A DNA stretch of 64,000 nucleotides from Oscillospiraceae bacterium (GCA_902764825.1 CACWXL010000001.1:310001-374000), one strand, 5' to 3'; numbered from the stretch's first letter, positions 8,219-17,946 are shown. Notes: generated by a model not told the origin, from the sequence alone. Translations and numbers: made by a program.

Positions 8219-9958
8219 TTAAGCTTTGATCTTCCATGTTTTCGGAGCCAGCTTATAGACACGGTTTCTCATGAAGAATACATACCCTGCCGTAATTACC
8301 AGAAGCACGGGCGCGAGGATATAAGATACCATAGGCACCCATACGATGATCGCTGCTGCCGAGTAGATGATAATGCTGGTGATCCTGTAAGCTCCTCCCT
8401 TTGCGATAACCGAAGTCGTAAACGGCTGGAAAAGATAGTAGAGCGCAAGCCACGTAACAGAAGTCATTACACTCAGCAGGAATGCGATGATAATCGTTAC
8501 GAGATATTCGCCGGGATAACTCTGGCCGCCTGTGACAAAGAGGATAAGATCTGCAAACAGGCCTAAAGATATGACAGGTCCGAGATTTATCTTTATCAAT
8601 TGCTTAAGCCTGATATCAAAGAGCTTGATTATCTTATCGCGCTGTTTAAAGAAGCTGAACGTCATAAGGCTGTTGTCGCAATTAATAAACATAGCCTGCG
8701 TATTCTTAAAAGAGTTGTCGGCGATAGACAGAGGGATCAGCAGACCAAGCAGATGGGACTGCGCGACATATCTGAAGAACTCGAATGCCGGATCATAGTC
8801 AACCGGCAGAAGCGCATCGCTAAAGCCTCTGAAAGTGAAGAAATTTATGATGTTCGAAATAACCATGTTCCAGCAATTGTCAGAGCCGAAACGGGAATAA
8901 TAGCCGTAGATAAACTCCGCCGTGAAAAAGATCATGACAGCAGCAACGATTACCGTGAATATCACAGGCTTCATGCAGAGCATCGTCCAGTGTCTTTTTA
9001 CAAACAAAGCATTCAGATATTCAAAGCCCTTCTTATCACCCTTTACGGTGCCTTTTGCCTTGATCTTCTTGAAGCTCTTTGTGTTATCGTACTGACTTGT
9101 TGACTTCACTTCCTCTTTGCCGATGTTATCGTGCAGAACTCTTCTGTGAAGGTATGAGCCGGATCTTCTAAACTCCGTAAAACCCCATATTCCGGCAAGG
9201 ACCGTCAGTCCGGTGATGACCGCCATCTGAGGCATCGGAATATAATATCCGTTCGCAACAAATACGATCAGGAATGGTCCGGCGAGCAATACCAGAGCAA
9301 GTCTGATGAGGTAAGCTACAACATTGATCCTGAGAGACTTGTGATGTTTGTCCTTGATCTTAAAGCTCAGGAGCTGAAGACCGATCCCGATAAACTTGAC
9401 AAGGATCGCAAGCACGGGGATACCGAGCCAAAGCCAGAACGGAGCACCTGTAATAACAGCAAAAACACCGGTCATTACATAGCCTATAAAGAGCTTTGCA
9501 AGATCGTAATAAATAAGCGTTTCATTGAGTTTTTTCGCATCCATCCGGAGCATAAAGACCAGGTATTCCTTCTCGGTAGTGCAATTGAAATAAGGCACTC
9601 TGATCAAGATCCCGCAAAATGCATATATAAGGAAGAAGAACAGGCCGAGATTGCCGTACATCGTACTGCGGCTTACACCATGGACCATCTCATGTTCAAT
9701 GTACTGGTCGGATAAAAGAAATGCGGCAAGATAGATCAGGCCAAGACCGAAGATCTTGCCGATGAAGAGCTTAAAGACCTCAACTATTACATGAAATATC
9801 CAGTAGATAACCTTAAGGAAAGTGGTCGAATAAAGCTTGTCCGGTATAAGGTCTCCGATGAGCGGAGTCTTCTTAAGTGCAAAGACCAGGCTGTTGTAAC
9901 CGATGATGCTCCTTAAGTGGATTACTTTAAAAAGAATGTTCTTATATTCACTGACCAT
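8219..9958 (-). CDS. Large polytopic membrane protein, putative ABC exporter permease
   Basis: 579 residues with roughly a dozen hydrophobic segments by eye and a charged cytoplasmic loop rich in Lys near the middle. I do not recognise a named family. It overlaps the end of the preceding ATPase gene by 11 nt, and that coupling is the main reason for calling it a permease. The start is taken as the ATG at 9958, with AAGGG 9 nt upstream; an ATG at 9967 would put AAGGG directly against the codon. No terminator is evident downstream. Substrate unknown. Confidence 0.7.
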   Translation of the reverse strand: MVSEYKNILFKVIHLRSIIGYNSLVFALKKTPLIGDLIPDKLYSTTFLKVIYWIFHVIVEVFKLFIGKIFGLGLIYLAAFLLSDQYIEHEMVHGVSRSTMYGNLGLFFFLIYAFCGILIRVPYFNCTTEKEYLVFMLRMDAKKLNETLIYYDLAKLFIGYVMTGVFAVITGAPFWLWLGIPVLAILVKFIGIGLQLLSFKIKDKHHKSLRINVVAYLIRLALVLLAGPFLIVFVANGYYIPMPQMAVITGLTVLAGIWGFTEFRRSGSYLHRRVLHDNIGKEEVKSTSQYDNTKSFKKIKAKGTVKGDKKGFEYLNALFVKRHWTMLCMKPVIFTVIVAAVMIFFTAEFIYGYYSRFGSDNCWNMVISNIINFFTFRGFSDALLPVDYDPAFEFFRYVAQSHLLGLLIPLSIADNSFKNTQAMFINCDNSLMTFSFFKQRDKIIKLFDIRLKQLIKINLGPVISLGLFADLILFVTGGQSYPGEYLVTIIIAFLLSVMTSVTWLALYYLFQPFTTSVIAKGGAYRITSIIIYSAAAIIVWVPMVSYILAPVLLVITAGYVFFMRNRVYKLAPKTWKIKA

Positions 9959-10664
9959 CGTCGGCATCCCTTAACGCATTGATTATCTTATCCTTGAAAG
10001 CAGCATCACCGAGATCGTTCTTGTCAATGGGCTCAAGCCTTCCGTTATGAAGGAGCACGATCTCATCACAAAGATCGACGGCAACATCAAGAAGGTGCGT
10101 CGAGAAGATGGTGATCTTTCCCTGCTTCTGGCTTCTGATTACATTCTTCATCTCTTCGGCGATTATTACATCCAACGAAGTCAAAGGCTCATCCAGGAGC
10201 ATGAGCTTAGGTGATGCAATGATGTTAAGAAGCATCTGCATCTTATTCTTCGTACCGTGTGAATAATCCTTAAGAAGCCTGTCGCGGTCATCTTCAGGAA
10301 CTACCATGTAATCGAAATATTCATCTATAGTCTTATCGGGCTTGATATCTTCATGAACCTCAAGGAAGAACTTCAAAAACTCTCTTCCCGTCATGAATTC
10401 AGGCACTGTCGGAGTCGACACAAGATATCCGATATCCTGCGGCTGGAGTTCTGTTTTTACTTCAGGATCTTTATCATCGCGGAAATAGAAAGAACCCGAA
10501 TTATAATTGATATCCCCGTTTACGCAGTTAAAAAACGTGGTCTTTCCGGAACCGTTGCGACCCAAGAGTCCGTAGATCTTCCCTTCTTCGAAAACAAAAT
10601 CCACATCTTTAAGAACCTGCTTGGAGCCGTAACTCTTAACTAAATGACTTATAACAAATTCCAT
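9948..10664 (-). CDS. ABC transporter ATP-binding protein
   Basis: 238 residues. Walker A is GLLGRNGSGKTT, Walker B is LMLLDEPLTSLD, and the His switch is FSTHLLD. The signature motif is divergent (YSHGTKNKMQML in place of LSGGQ), as in several ABC-2-type exporter ATPases. AGGGGG lies 9 nt before the ATG. The downstream membrane gene starts inside its last codons, so the two should form one transporter. Substrate cannot be inferred. Confidence 0.9.
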   Translation of the reverse strand: MEFVISHLVKSYGSKQVLKDVDFVFEEGKIYGLLGRNGSGKTTFFNCVNGDINYNSGSFYFRDDKDPEVKTELQPQDIGYLVSTPTVPEFMTGREFLKFFLEVHEDIKPDKTIDEYFDYMVVPEDDRDRLLKDYSHGTKNKMQMLLNIIASPKLMLLDEPLTSLDVIIAEEMKNVIRSQKQGKITIFSTHLLDVAVDLCDEIVLLHNGRLEPIDKNDLGDAAFKDKIINALRDADDGQ

Positions 10665-10817
10665 ATATTATTCCCCCTACCGCGATATTCTATCATTATT
10701 ATCCCGCCCAAATCTTAACGGCATCTTAATTTGCCATTAACGTTCAGATAACTTAAGGCTTTGCAATATCAGCACTTGCACGTACGCTGCAAAACCAAGG
10801 GCCGGAAAACTGTTCTT

Positions 10818-10905
10818 CTATCGCACAGGCGCAAAAAATCGTCAAAAATTACATAAAACGCCGTTTTTCTGTAATTTTCGTCCTGAAAAATGGCATTTGC
10901 GATAG
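10818..10905. repeat. Symmetric nested inverted repeat, possible structured RNA or DNA element
   Basis: Outer arms CTATCGCA (10818-10825) and TGCGATAG (10898-10905) are perfect complements. Inner arms AAAATTACA (10845-10853) and TGTAATTTT (10870-10878) are too. An innermost AAAAC-GCC-GTTTT follows. The two unpaired stretches between outer and inner arms are each exactly 19 nt. It lies between the ppk terminator and the ATPase promoter region. Function unknown. Confidence 0.55.
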
Positions 10906-10915
10906 TAACGCAGCC

Positions 10916-10947
10916 CAAAATAAAAGGGCACCATTTGTGGGCACCCT
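10916..10947 (-). terminator. Terminator of the leu-ppx-ppk unit
   Basis: On the minus strand AGGGTG, CCA, loop, TGG, TGCCCT (two G-T pairs and one bulge), followed by TTTATTTT. It starts 18 nt after the ppk stop codon. Confidence 0.65.
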
Positions 10948-10964
10948 CTTATTGTTAAATTGCT

Positions 10965-13451
10965 TTATGCTTTCGGGCTTTCCTCAGGGATGAACTCATG
11001 TTTATCAATGCTCTTGTGGCGCTCGGCAACAGCGGCATCCGCAAGTTCGATGAGTCTTTGCTGTGAATCGATCTTCTCTTTTCCTCTGAGATCAAGTTTG
11101 TGATAAGTGCCGTCAGCAGAAAGGAATGACGCTCTTACGGTATCAGCCAGTTCGACATCAAGGACTTCCTTAACACGCGCCCTGCAGTCAGGATCTTCGA
11201 TCGGGAATAAGAGCTCTACACGGCGGTTCAGGTTTCTCGGCATCCAGTCAGCCGATGCAAGATAGATATCCTCGTGGCCTTCATTGTAGAAATAGAATAT
11301 TCTGGAGTGCTCAAGGAAGCGTCCCGTAATGGAGCGGACCGTAATGTTCTCGCTCATGCCGGGAATACCGGCTCTCAGGCAGCAGATGCCTCTGACGATA
11401 AGGTCGATCTTAACGCCTGCATTAGATGCGGTATATAGCGCCTTTATAATCGGCTCGTCAACAAGTGAATTGATCTTCGCGATAATGCGCGCAGGTTTTC
11501 CTGCCCTAGCATTGTCTGCCTCTCGCCTGATCCTTGCAATGAAATAATCCTTCATCCACAAAGGAGCAGGAATGAGTCTTCTCCAGGACTGCGGGATAGA
11601 GAATCCGGAGAGCATGTTGAAGAACTCGGAAGCGTCCTCACCGAAGGATTCCTTTGCAGTGAACAATCCAAGGTCTGTATAGATCTTAGCGGTTACATCG
11701 TTATAGTTACCTGTCGCGAGGTGCAGATATCTTCTGATACCGTCCTCTTCCTTACGGACGACAAGCGTGATCTTACTGTGTGTCTTAAGACCGACAAGTC
11801 CGTAGATAACGTGACATCCGGCATTCTCGAGTTTCTTTGCCCAGTTGATGTTGTTCTCTTCATCAAATCTCGCTTTAAGTTCAACGAGTACCATTACCTG
11901 CTTGCCGTTCTGGGCTGCTTCGAGGAGCGATGCGATGATCGGCGACCTGTCGGATACACGGTAAAGAGTCTGCTTTATCGCAAGAACATTAGGATCTCTT
12001 GCCGCCTGCTTAACGAACTCCAATACCGGTTCGAACGTCTCATACGGGTGATGGACGATCCTGTCCTTTTCCCTGATCTGCTCGAAAATATCGAGTTCTG
12101 ATACAGGTCCGTCAAACGAAGCTGCCTCGGCAGGTTCATGAGGTTTATAGCAGAGTTCCGGATGCTTTGCCTTGCATGCGGATGTAAGCTTTGAAAGGAA
12201 TGTAAGATCGATAGGTCCGTTTACGCTGAAGATATCAGCTTCATCTACTTCGAGCTCATCAACAATGTAATGCAGAAGGTCGGAATCGATGTCATCCTGA
12301 ACTTCAAGCCTGATGATCTCACCGAATCTCCTTCGTCTTACCTGGGCTTCGATCTCCTTTAAGAGGTCTTCAGCCTCGTCTTCGTCGATATCGAGGTCGG
12401 CATTACGCATAACACGGTAAAATGCAGTAGCCACAACGGTCTGGCCGTCAAAGAGCATGTCGACATTGGCTCTTATGATCTGCTCTACCGGAACAAATAC
12501 ATCGCCGTCTTCAGTCGGTATCTGATAGAGTCTCTTTACGACTGTAGGGATCTGGACAGTCGCATACATATACTTGTCTTCATTGACGGATTTCTTCTTA
12601 CTGTCACTTGCAAGACCGAACGTTGCTCTCTCCTGGAGCTTTACCTTCTTGGGTTCATTAAGAAGTCTTACGCACATGTTGAGCATGCGGTTGTAAATGA
12701 GCGGGAAAGGCCTTGAAGAGTCAACTGCCATAGGCGTTAAGATAGGATAAAGTACAGCCTTGAAATACGAATCAGCAATGGCTTTCAGCTGATCGCTCAG
12801 TTCGTCGTAATTCTTAAGGAAGATCTTCTCTGATGCAAGCGAAGGAACAAGTGATCTCGTGTATGTCGAATACATAAGAGACATGGTCCTTCTTGTCTTC
12901 TGGTCTATCCTTTCGAGCTGTTCGTCAATAGAAAACCCGGCGATGTCGCGCTCTGCAAAATCGATGCTCTGCATGTCCCTTAATGAAGCTACACGGACGA
13001 TATAGAATTCATCGAGATTCGATGCGGTGATCGATAAGAAATTGAGTCTCTCGAGCAAAGGATTCTTGGTATCTCTTGCTTCGTGGAGGATACGGTCATC
13101 GAACTCGAGCCAGGACAGCTCACGGTTATAAAAGCATGCGTTTCCGCTTAAGAATGAAGCAGTTGATTCTTTGAAATTTGCTTCCATGATCTCAGGAGAA
13201 GCCACGAATGAAGCAGACTTTTTAGGCGCAGCTTTCTTCTCTGCTTTCTTTACTGCAGGCTTTTTTGCAGCAACCTTTTTGACAGTTGCTTTCTTTGAAG
13301 CAACTTTCTTGGCAGGCGCTTTTTTAACTGCAGGTTTTTTCGCAGCAACCTTCTTTGCAGGGGCCTTCTTCGCGGCAGCCTTCTTTGCTGCAGGTTTCTT
13401 GCCTTCCGATGTATTTACCTTACGCGCAGAGGCGTTTTTCTTAACAGCCAT
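10965..13451 (-). CDS. ppk1: Polyphosphate kinase 1 with N-terminal Lys/Ala-rich histone-H1-like tail
   Basis: 828 residues. PPK1 makes polyphosphate reversibly from ATP (EC 2.7.4.1). The canonical enzyme begins near residue 105 with FYNRELSWLEFDDRILHEA. It contains KARFDEENNINWAKKLE, the catalytic His region near residue 557 (GLKTHSKITLVVR) and HLATGNYND. The core is about 720 residues, normal for the family. Residues 1-80 are an added tail of KKPAAKKAAAKKAPAKK-like repeats with more than 30 lysines and no hydrophobic signal. GGAGGG precedes the ATG. The ATG shares its A with the TAA of ppx (TAATG), so the two are translationally coupled. The tail resembles the protein at 20024-20536 and could bind polyphosphate or nucleic acid (inference). 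Confidence 0.96.
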   Translation of the reverse strand: MAVKKNASARKVNTSEGKKPAAKKAAAKKAPAKKVAAKKPAVKKAPAKKVASKKATVKKVAAKKPAVKKAEKKAAPKKSASFVASPEIMEANFKESTASFLSGNACFYNRELSWLEFDDRILHEARDTKNPLLERLNFLSITASNLDEFYIVRVASLRDMQSIDFAERDIAGFSIDEQLERIDQKTRRTMSLMYSTYTRSLVPSLASEKIFLKNYDELSDQLKAIADSYFKAVLYPILTPMAVDSSRPFPLIYNRMLNMCVRLLNEPKKVKLQERATFGLASDSKKKSVNEDKYMYATVQIPTVVKRLYQIPTEDGDVFVPVEQIIRANVDMLFDGQTVVATAFYRVMRNADLDIDEDEAEDLLKEIEAQVRRRRFGEIIRLEVQDDIDSDLLHYIVDELEVDEADIFSVNGPIDLTFLSKLTSACKAKHPELCYKPHEPAEAASFDGPVSELDIFEQIREKDRIVHHPYETFEPVLEFVKQAARDPNVLAIKQTLYRVSDRSPIIASLLEAAQNGKQVMVLVELKARFDEENNINWAKKLENAGCHVIYGLVGLKTHSKITLVVRKEEDGIRRYLHLATGNYNDVTAKIYTDLGLFTAKESFGEDASEFFNMLSGFSIPQSWRRLIPAPLWMKDYFIARIRREADNARAGKPARIIAKINSLVDEPIIKALYTASNAGVKIDLIVRGICCLRAGIPGMSENITVRSITGRFLEHSRIFYFYNEGHEDIYLASADWMPRNLNRRVELLFPIEDPDCRARVKEVLDVELADTVRASFLSADGTYHKLDLRGKEKIDSQQRLIELADAAVAERHKSIDKHEFIPEESPKA

Positions 13452-14989
13452 TAACCTTCCCTCCTGGTCTTGAGAACCGGCTTGATTCCCATTACGTCTT
13501 CAAACATTACGCTTCTGTTCTCGAATGCCCATTTCTCGAAAGACATATCTTCCGAAGCGTCACAAGTAATGACAAATTCATTGTCTTTGATCTTGCAGGA
13601 TATCTTCTTGCCTTTTTCCTTATGCGAAGCATCGACCGCATCGGCGATCTTAAGGATCGAAGCGAGCTTGGATACTATGACCTTCTGATCAGGCGGCAGG
13701 ATCGAATAGTAGTAGCTGTCGTAAGGCTTATTTCTCGGATAGAGTCTTACGATCATGGCAACCATGTTGATCTCATCGTGATCAAGGCCCATAAGATTTG
13801 TATTCTTGATGATCGAATAAGCAGCATCACTGTGATTTCTCGAGTGAACGAACTTACCTATCTCGTGAAGGATAACGGAAACCTGCAAAAGCAGTCTGTC
13901 ACGGCTTCCCAAGCCGCTTATCTTCTTTGTCTCATCGAAAAACAGCAGTGCAGTCTTCTCGACATATTCGATATGCTTCTTATTGGAACGGTAACGCTTG
14001 GCAATATGTCTTGAAGCGGAGATGAGATAGCTGTCAGGAGATATCTCAGTCTTAAGTCCCTGCGAGTTAACGCAATAGTAGTAGATGATACCGTCTGACA
14101 AGGATGCATGCGGCATGTAGATCATGTCAACGCCCGTATATTCAAGCATGTTCTTAACGATAAGAGCCGTAGGAAGGAGCAACGGAGCGATCATGGAAGG
14201 TATGTTGTCCTTCAATGTAAGATCGGTTGCTCTCGTCTTGAACAGGTAATCATAGACCTTAAGGAATTCTTCCTTTGTGAGGATGCAGGAAGACATTGCA
14301 CCGTATCCTGCAAGCTGCTTGATATATCCCATCTCGCCGGAGAAGGCTATAAGGCTCTTATAGATAATGCCCTTGGGCTCTACGGCGTGATAGTCTTCAA
14401 GGTCTTGAGCAATGAATTCCTCAGCGACTTCATCGTAGTGTATCGTCTTGCTCTGAAGATCCTGGAGCATTCCGGAGATCCTCAATGAACCGAGCAAAAG
14501 GTTCTGTGAGAATACGAATTCCGATTTATCGTAAACGGAAGCCTGGATGGATCCTGAACCGATATCCAGGATCATGGTGCCGCTGGATATGATCTTTGCA
14601 AAATCAGGATAGATAGCCTGTACAGCCAGAGTCTGATAGTAACGCTCCATTGAGTTATCAAGGACCTTGATCTTAAATCCCGTTCTGGTCCTTACTTTCT
14701 CTATTACGACTTCGGCATTTGAAGCATCTCTGAATGCTGATGTAGCTACGCAGAAAACACGCGCAACGCCGTATTCCCTGCACTTCTCGTCGAACATCTT
14801 AAGACACTTGCAGAGTTCTTCGACCTGCGAAGCGGCAATTACTCCGGAACTGTAGGATTTGGTTCCGAGTCCCGTAAACTTTCTTACTGCTTCTATCTCC
14901 TTCGGTTTGCCCTTTGAACCTATCTCAAAGATCTTAAGTCTGGCCGTGAGCGATCCGATATCGATCACCGCGACAAGCTTTTTTGCCAT
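13451..14989 (-). CDS. ppx: Ppx/GppA-family exopolyphosphatase with HD-like C-terminus
   Basis: 512 residues, cytoplasmic. The N-terminal ASKHA phosphatase half shows VAVIDIGSLTARLKIFEI, CVATSAFRDASN and MILDIGSGSIQ. The C-terminal half has LLLQVSVILHEIGKFVHSRNHSDAAYSI, an HD-type helical domain as in long Ppx proteins. The expected reaction is release of phosphate from polyphosphate ends (EC 3.6.1.11); pppGpp hydrolysis is an alternative. The DIGS loop reads SLTA where Ppx often has SNS(F/I), a modest deviation. AGAGG lies about 10 nt before the ATG. It sits between leuB and ppk in one run. Confidence 0.9.
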   Translation of the reverse strand: MAKKLVAVIDIGSLTARLKIFEIGSKGKPKEIEAVRKFTGLGTKSYSSGVIAASQVEELCKCLKMFDEKCREYGVARVFCVATSAFRDASNAEVVIEKVRTRTGFKIKVLDNSMERYYQTLAVQAIYPDFAKIISSGTMILDIGSGSIQASVYDKSEFVFSQNLLLGSLRISGMLQDLQSKTIHYDEVAEEFIAQDLEDYHAVEPKGIIYKSLIAFSGEMGYIKQLAGYGAMSSCILTKEEFLKVYDYLFKTRATDLTLKDNIPSMIAPLLLPTALIVKNMLEYTGVDMIYMPHASLSDGIIYYYCVNSQGLKTEISPDSYLISASRHIAKRYRSNKKHIEYVEKTALLFFDETKKISGLGSRDRLLLQVSVILHEIGKFVHSRNHSDAAYSIIKNTNLMGLDHDEINMVAMIVRLYPRNKPYDSYYYSILPPDQKVIVSKLASILKIADAVDASHKEKGKKISCKIKDNEFVITCDASEDMSFEKWAFENRSVMFEDVMGIKPVLKTRREG

Positions 14990-15017
14990 TGCTTAAATCC
15001 TCTTTTCCATATCCTTA

Positions 15018-16124
15018 TCAGAGATTGGCGATAACTTCTTCCGTTATCTCCTTCGTTCCGACAAGTGTTGTATTGTTACCTTCTCCTACGAAGGTTATAT
15101 CGCTTGTGCGAAGACCCTTTTCGAGAGTCTTCTTAACAGCATTCTCGATATCTGCGGCAACTTCTTCTTCACCGAATGCCATGCGCATCATCATCGCTGC
15201 GGACAGGATGCATGCCATCGGATTGGACTTGTTCTGGCCTGCAAGGTCAGGAGCTGAACCGTGGATGGGTTCGAAAAGTCCGGGCGTTCCGGGAGCACCC
15301 AAAGATGCAGAAGGAAGCATGCCGATCGATCCTGCGATCTGTCCTGCTTCATCCGATAAGATGTCTCCGAAGAGGTTGCTCGTTACGATGACATCAAAGC
15401 TCGAAGGCCTGCTGATAAGCTGCATTGCGGCATTATCGACATAAAGGCATTCGAGTTCAACTTCCGGATAATCAAAGCTCATCTGGCTTGCAAGACGTCT
15501 CCACATCCTGCTCGTAAGAAGGACATTTGCCTTATCGACCAATGTGAGTTTCTTTTTTCTCTTCATAGCGAGCTCGAAAGCGATCTTAAGTATCCTCGTG
15601 ATCTCGCCTTCGGAATAGCTCTCGGTATCGTAAGCGATCTTGCCTTTAACGGTTCCGTCAGGAAGACGGTCGCCGCTTTGGTATGATCCGGTCTTGCCGA
15701 AATAGATACCGCCGGTAAGCTCTCTTACGATAACAAAATCAATATTTCCGGTATTCTTAAGAGGTGATGCATCCTTAAGTTCATCGTAAATCGTTACAGG
15801 TCTGATGTTCGCATAAAGACCTAAGCCGAATCTTAATCCGAGAAGCGCCTTTTCGGGTCTTATCTCAGGATCGACATTATCCCACTTAGGACCGCCGACA
15901 GCACCCAGGAGCACTGCATCGCTGTCTTTTGCGGACTCTATGGTCTCCTGTGGAAGCGGTATTCCGTAAAGGTCAACGGCTGCGCCGCCCGCCTTCAGCT
16001 CCTTGGTAAAGATCTCGATCTCTCTTTTCGAGGTTGCGGCCTCCAGGACATCGATTGCCGCCTTAGTGATCTCAGGACCGATACCGTCGCCGGGTATGAC
16101 CGCGATATTGTACTTCTTTGCCAT
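15018..16124 (-). CDS. leuB: 3-Isopropylmalate dehydrogenase
   Basis: 368 residues. It oxidises and decarboxylates 3-isopropylmalate with NAD to 2-oxoisocaproate in leucine synthesis (EC 1.1.1.85). Family blocks: VIPGDGIGPEITKAAI, LLGAVGGPKWD, IVRELTGGIYFGKTG, LTLVDKANVLLTSRMWR, VTSNLFGDILSDEAGQIAGSIG and EPIHGSAPDLAGQ. AAGGGG precedes the ATG. It is eleven bases from leuD. ppx follows after 28 nt, so the leucine and polyphosphate genes probably share a transcript. Confidence 0.97.
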   Translation of the reverse strand: MAKKYNIAVIPGDGIGPEITKAAIDVLEAATSKREIEIFTKELKAGGAAVDLYGIPLPQETIESAKDSDAVLLGAVGGPKWDNVDPEIRPEKALLGLRFGLGLYANIRPVTIYDELKDASPLKNTGNIDFVIVRELTGGIYFGKTGSYQSGDRLPDGTVKGKIAYDTESYSEGEITRILKIAFELAMKRKKKLTLVDKANVLLTSRMWRRLASQMSFDYPEVELECLYVDNAAMQLISRPSSFDVIVTSNLFGDILSDEAGQIAGSIGMLPSASLGAPGTPGLFEPIHGSAPDLAGQNKSNPMACILSAAMMMRMAFGEEEVAADIENAVKKTLEKGLRTSDITFVGEGNNTTLVGTKEITEEVIANL

Positions 16125-16135
16125 AGTATTTCCCC

Positions 16136-16630
16136 TTATACTCTTAACTCGGACTCCGTATAGCCTACGAGTCCGCCGCTGGCCATTATGTTCTTTATAA
16201 ACTCAGGAAAAGCCTTCGCCTGAAAGCTCTCGCCTGTAGTCTTATCGGTTATGACTCCCGTATCGAAGTCAGCTTCTATCTCATCGCCGTCTTTGATCTT
16301 TGCCGCCGCTTCAGGACATTCAAGAATAGGAAGACCGACATTTATGGAATTCCTGTAAAAGATCCTCGCGAAATCATTTGCTATAACAAGTGCGATACCG
16401 CTCGCCTTGATCGCAACGGGCGCGTGTTCCCTTGATGAACCGCAGCCGAAATTCTTTCCTGCGACCATGATGTCACCGGGCTTTACCCTGTCCTTGAAAG
16501 ACTTGTCGATGTCCTCCATGCAATGTTCTTTAAGGTGTTCCGGATCTGCTGAAGTCAGATGTCTTGCAGGGATGATGACATCAGTATCTATGTTGTCGCC
16601 GTATTTGAAAACTTTACCGCTGACCTTCAT
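16136..16630 (-). CDS. leuD: 3-Isopropylmalate dehydratase small subunit
   Basis: 164 residues. This is the swivelling subunit of isopropylmalate isomerase. It works with LeuC to convert 2- to 3-isopropylmalate. Motifs: [15 protein letters not shown] and [18 protein letters not shown], typical of the short archaeal/clostridial-type subunit. GGGAGG precedes the ATG. It lies 15 nt downstream of leuC. Confidence 0.96.
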   Translation of the reverse strand: MKVSGKVFKYGDNIDTDVIIPARHLTSADPEHLKEHCMEDIDKSFKDRVKPGDIMVAGKNFGCGSSREHAPVAIKASGIALVIANDFARIFYRNSINVGLPILECPEAAAKIKDGDEIEADFDTGVITDKTTGESFQAKAFPEFIKNIMASGGLVGYTESELRV

Positions 16631-16645
16631 ACCAACCTCCCTGAA

Positions 16646-17926
16646 TTAAAGCTCATCCGGTGTGCCGACACGGCCTAAGACAGCCGATGCGCATGCAACG
16701 GGAACACCGCTTAAGATTACTTCTGATTCAACATCACCCATACGTCCCACGAAGTTCCTGTTCGTAGTGGAAACGCACCTCTCGCCCTTTGCGAGAACGC
16801 CCATATGACCGCCTAAGCAAGGTCCGCATGTAGGTGTGGAGATAACGCAGCCGGCATCGTCAAGGATCTGGAGCCACCCGTTGTCCAAAGCCTGTCTGTA
16901 AACTCTCTGCGAGCCCGGAATAACGATGCATCTTACATCCTTATGGACTTTAAGTCCCTGTAATATCGTAGCGGCAGCACCTATGTCTTCGAGTCTGCCG
17001 TTTGTGCAGGAACCGATCACTACCTGATCGATCTTCATATCACTGCAGTCAGAGGCTTTCCTTGTATTTGAAGGCAGATGCGGCAAAGCAACCGTGAGGT
17101 CGATCTCATCAAGATCGATATCAAGGACGTCACTGTATTCCGCATCATCATCAGCGGTATAGATCTTATAATCGCTCCTGATAAATCTGTCGGGATTTGT
17201 TCTGGAGATATACTTCAACGTGTAATTATCTACCGGGAAGATACCGTTCTTAGCACCGCACTCGATCGCCATGTTGCAGACCGTAAGCCTGCCGTCCATC
17301 GACAGCGCCTTGATGCCCTCGCCGTCAAATTCCAAAGACTTATAGAGCGCACCGTCGACTCCAATCTTACCGATGATGTTTAAGATAAGATCCTTGCCTG
17401 TTACGAACTTCTTAAAACTGCCCTTGAGGTTGACCTTTATAGCTTCAGGAACCTTAAACCATGTAACGCCTCTTGCCATCGCACATGCAAGATCGGTAGA
17501 ACCTACACCTGTTGCGAATGAAGCTAAAGCGCCATATGTACATGTATGTGAATCCGCACCGATGACAAGATCACCCGGCAGCACTATGCCGTTATCAGGA
17601 ATGATAACGTGCTCAATGCCCATCTCCCTGCGGCCGAGCTCATAGTAATGAGTTATCTCCTGCTCGCGCGCAAAACATCGCATGGTCTTATTCAGTTCAG
17701 CGGATTTGATATCTTTATTCGGAGTGAAGTGATCACCGATCAGAAGGACTCTGTCCTTGTCGAAGACTTCTTTTACGCCGAGCTTCTCGAAAACCTTGAT
17801 AGCCGGCGGCGTAGTTACATCGTTACCCAGAACATAATCAAGCTTGGCTTCAATCAGGTCCCCGGGGGCGACGCTTTCCAGGCCTGCGTGATCAGCCAGG
17901 ATCTTCTGCGTCATGGTCATTGGCAT
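16646..17926 (-). CDS. leuC: 3-Isopropylmalate dehydratase large subunit
   Basis: 426 residues of the aconitase superfamily, holding a [4Fe-4S] cluster. The cluster cysteines are visible in VIGSCTNGR and [14 protein letters not shown], and an upstream block is [24 protein letters not shown]. Length matches the two-subunit HACN/LeuC type. It is the first gene of the leuC-leuD-leuB-ppx-ppk run. GGAGG lies 10 nt before the ATG at 17926. A second ATG two codons in is possible. A perfect 9-bp dyad sits over its likely promoter. Confidence 0.96.
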   Translation of the reverse strand: MPMTMTQKILADHAGLESVAPGDLIEAKLDYVLGNDVTTPPAIKVFEKLGVKEVFDKDRVLLIGDHFTPNKDIKSAELNKTMRCFAREQEITHYYELGRREMGIEHVIIPDNGIVLPGDLVIGADSHTCTYGALASFATGVGSTDLACAMARGVTWFKVPEAIKVNLKGSFKKFVTGKDLILNIIGKIGVDGALYKSLEFDGEGIKALSMDGRLTVCNMAIECGAKNGIFPVDNYTLKYISRTNPDRFIRSDYKIYTADDDAEYSDVLDIDLDEIDLTVALPHLPSNTRKASDCSDMKIDQVVIGSCTNGRLEDIGAAATILQGLKVHKDVRCIVIPGSQRVYRQALDNGWLQILDDAGCVISTPTCGPCLGGHMGVLAKGERCVSTTNRNFVGRMGDVESEVILSGVPVACASAVLGRVGTPDEL

Positions 17927-17946
17927 ACGTGCATTACCTCCGGAAC

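Larger units (their letters stand above)
10665..10964. other. 300-bp intergenic region
   Basis: No gene was found. It holds the upstream region of the ATPase (left side), a symmetric structured element at 10818-10905 and the ppk terminator at 10916-10947. No start codon with a plausible ribosome site was seen on either strand. Confidence 0.6.

Noticed and set aside
13171..13473. Plus-strand frame with AAFFAGAF-type hydrophobic repeats opposite the ppk tail
   Set aside because: It is the antisense reading of Lys/Ala codons (AAG/GCN), which always yields Phe/Ala/Leu-rich sequence. No ribosome site fits and the minus-strand gene is certain.
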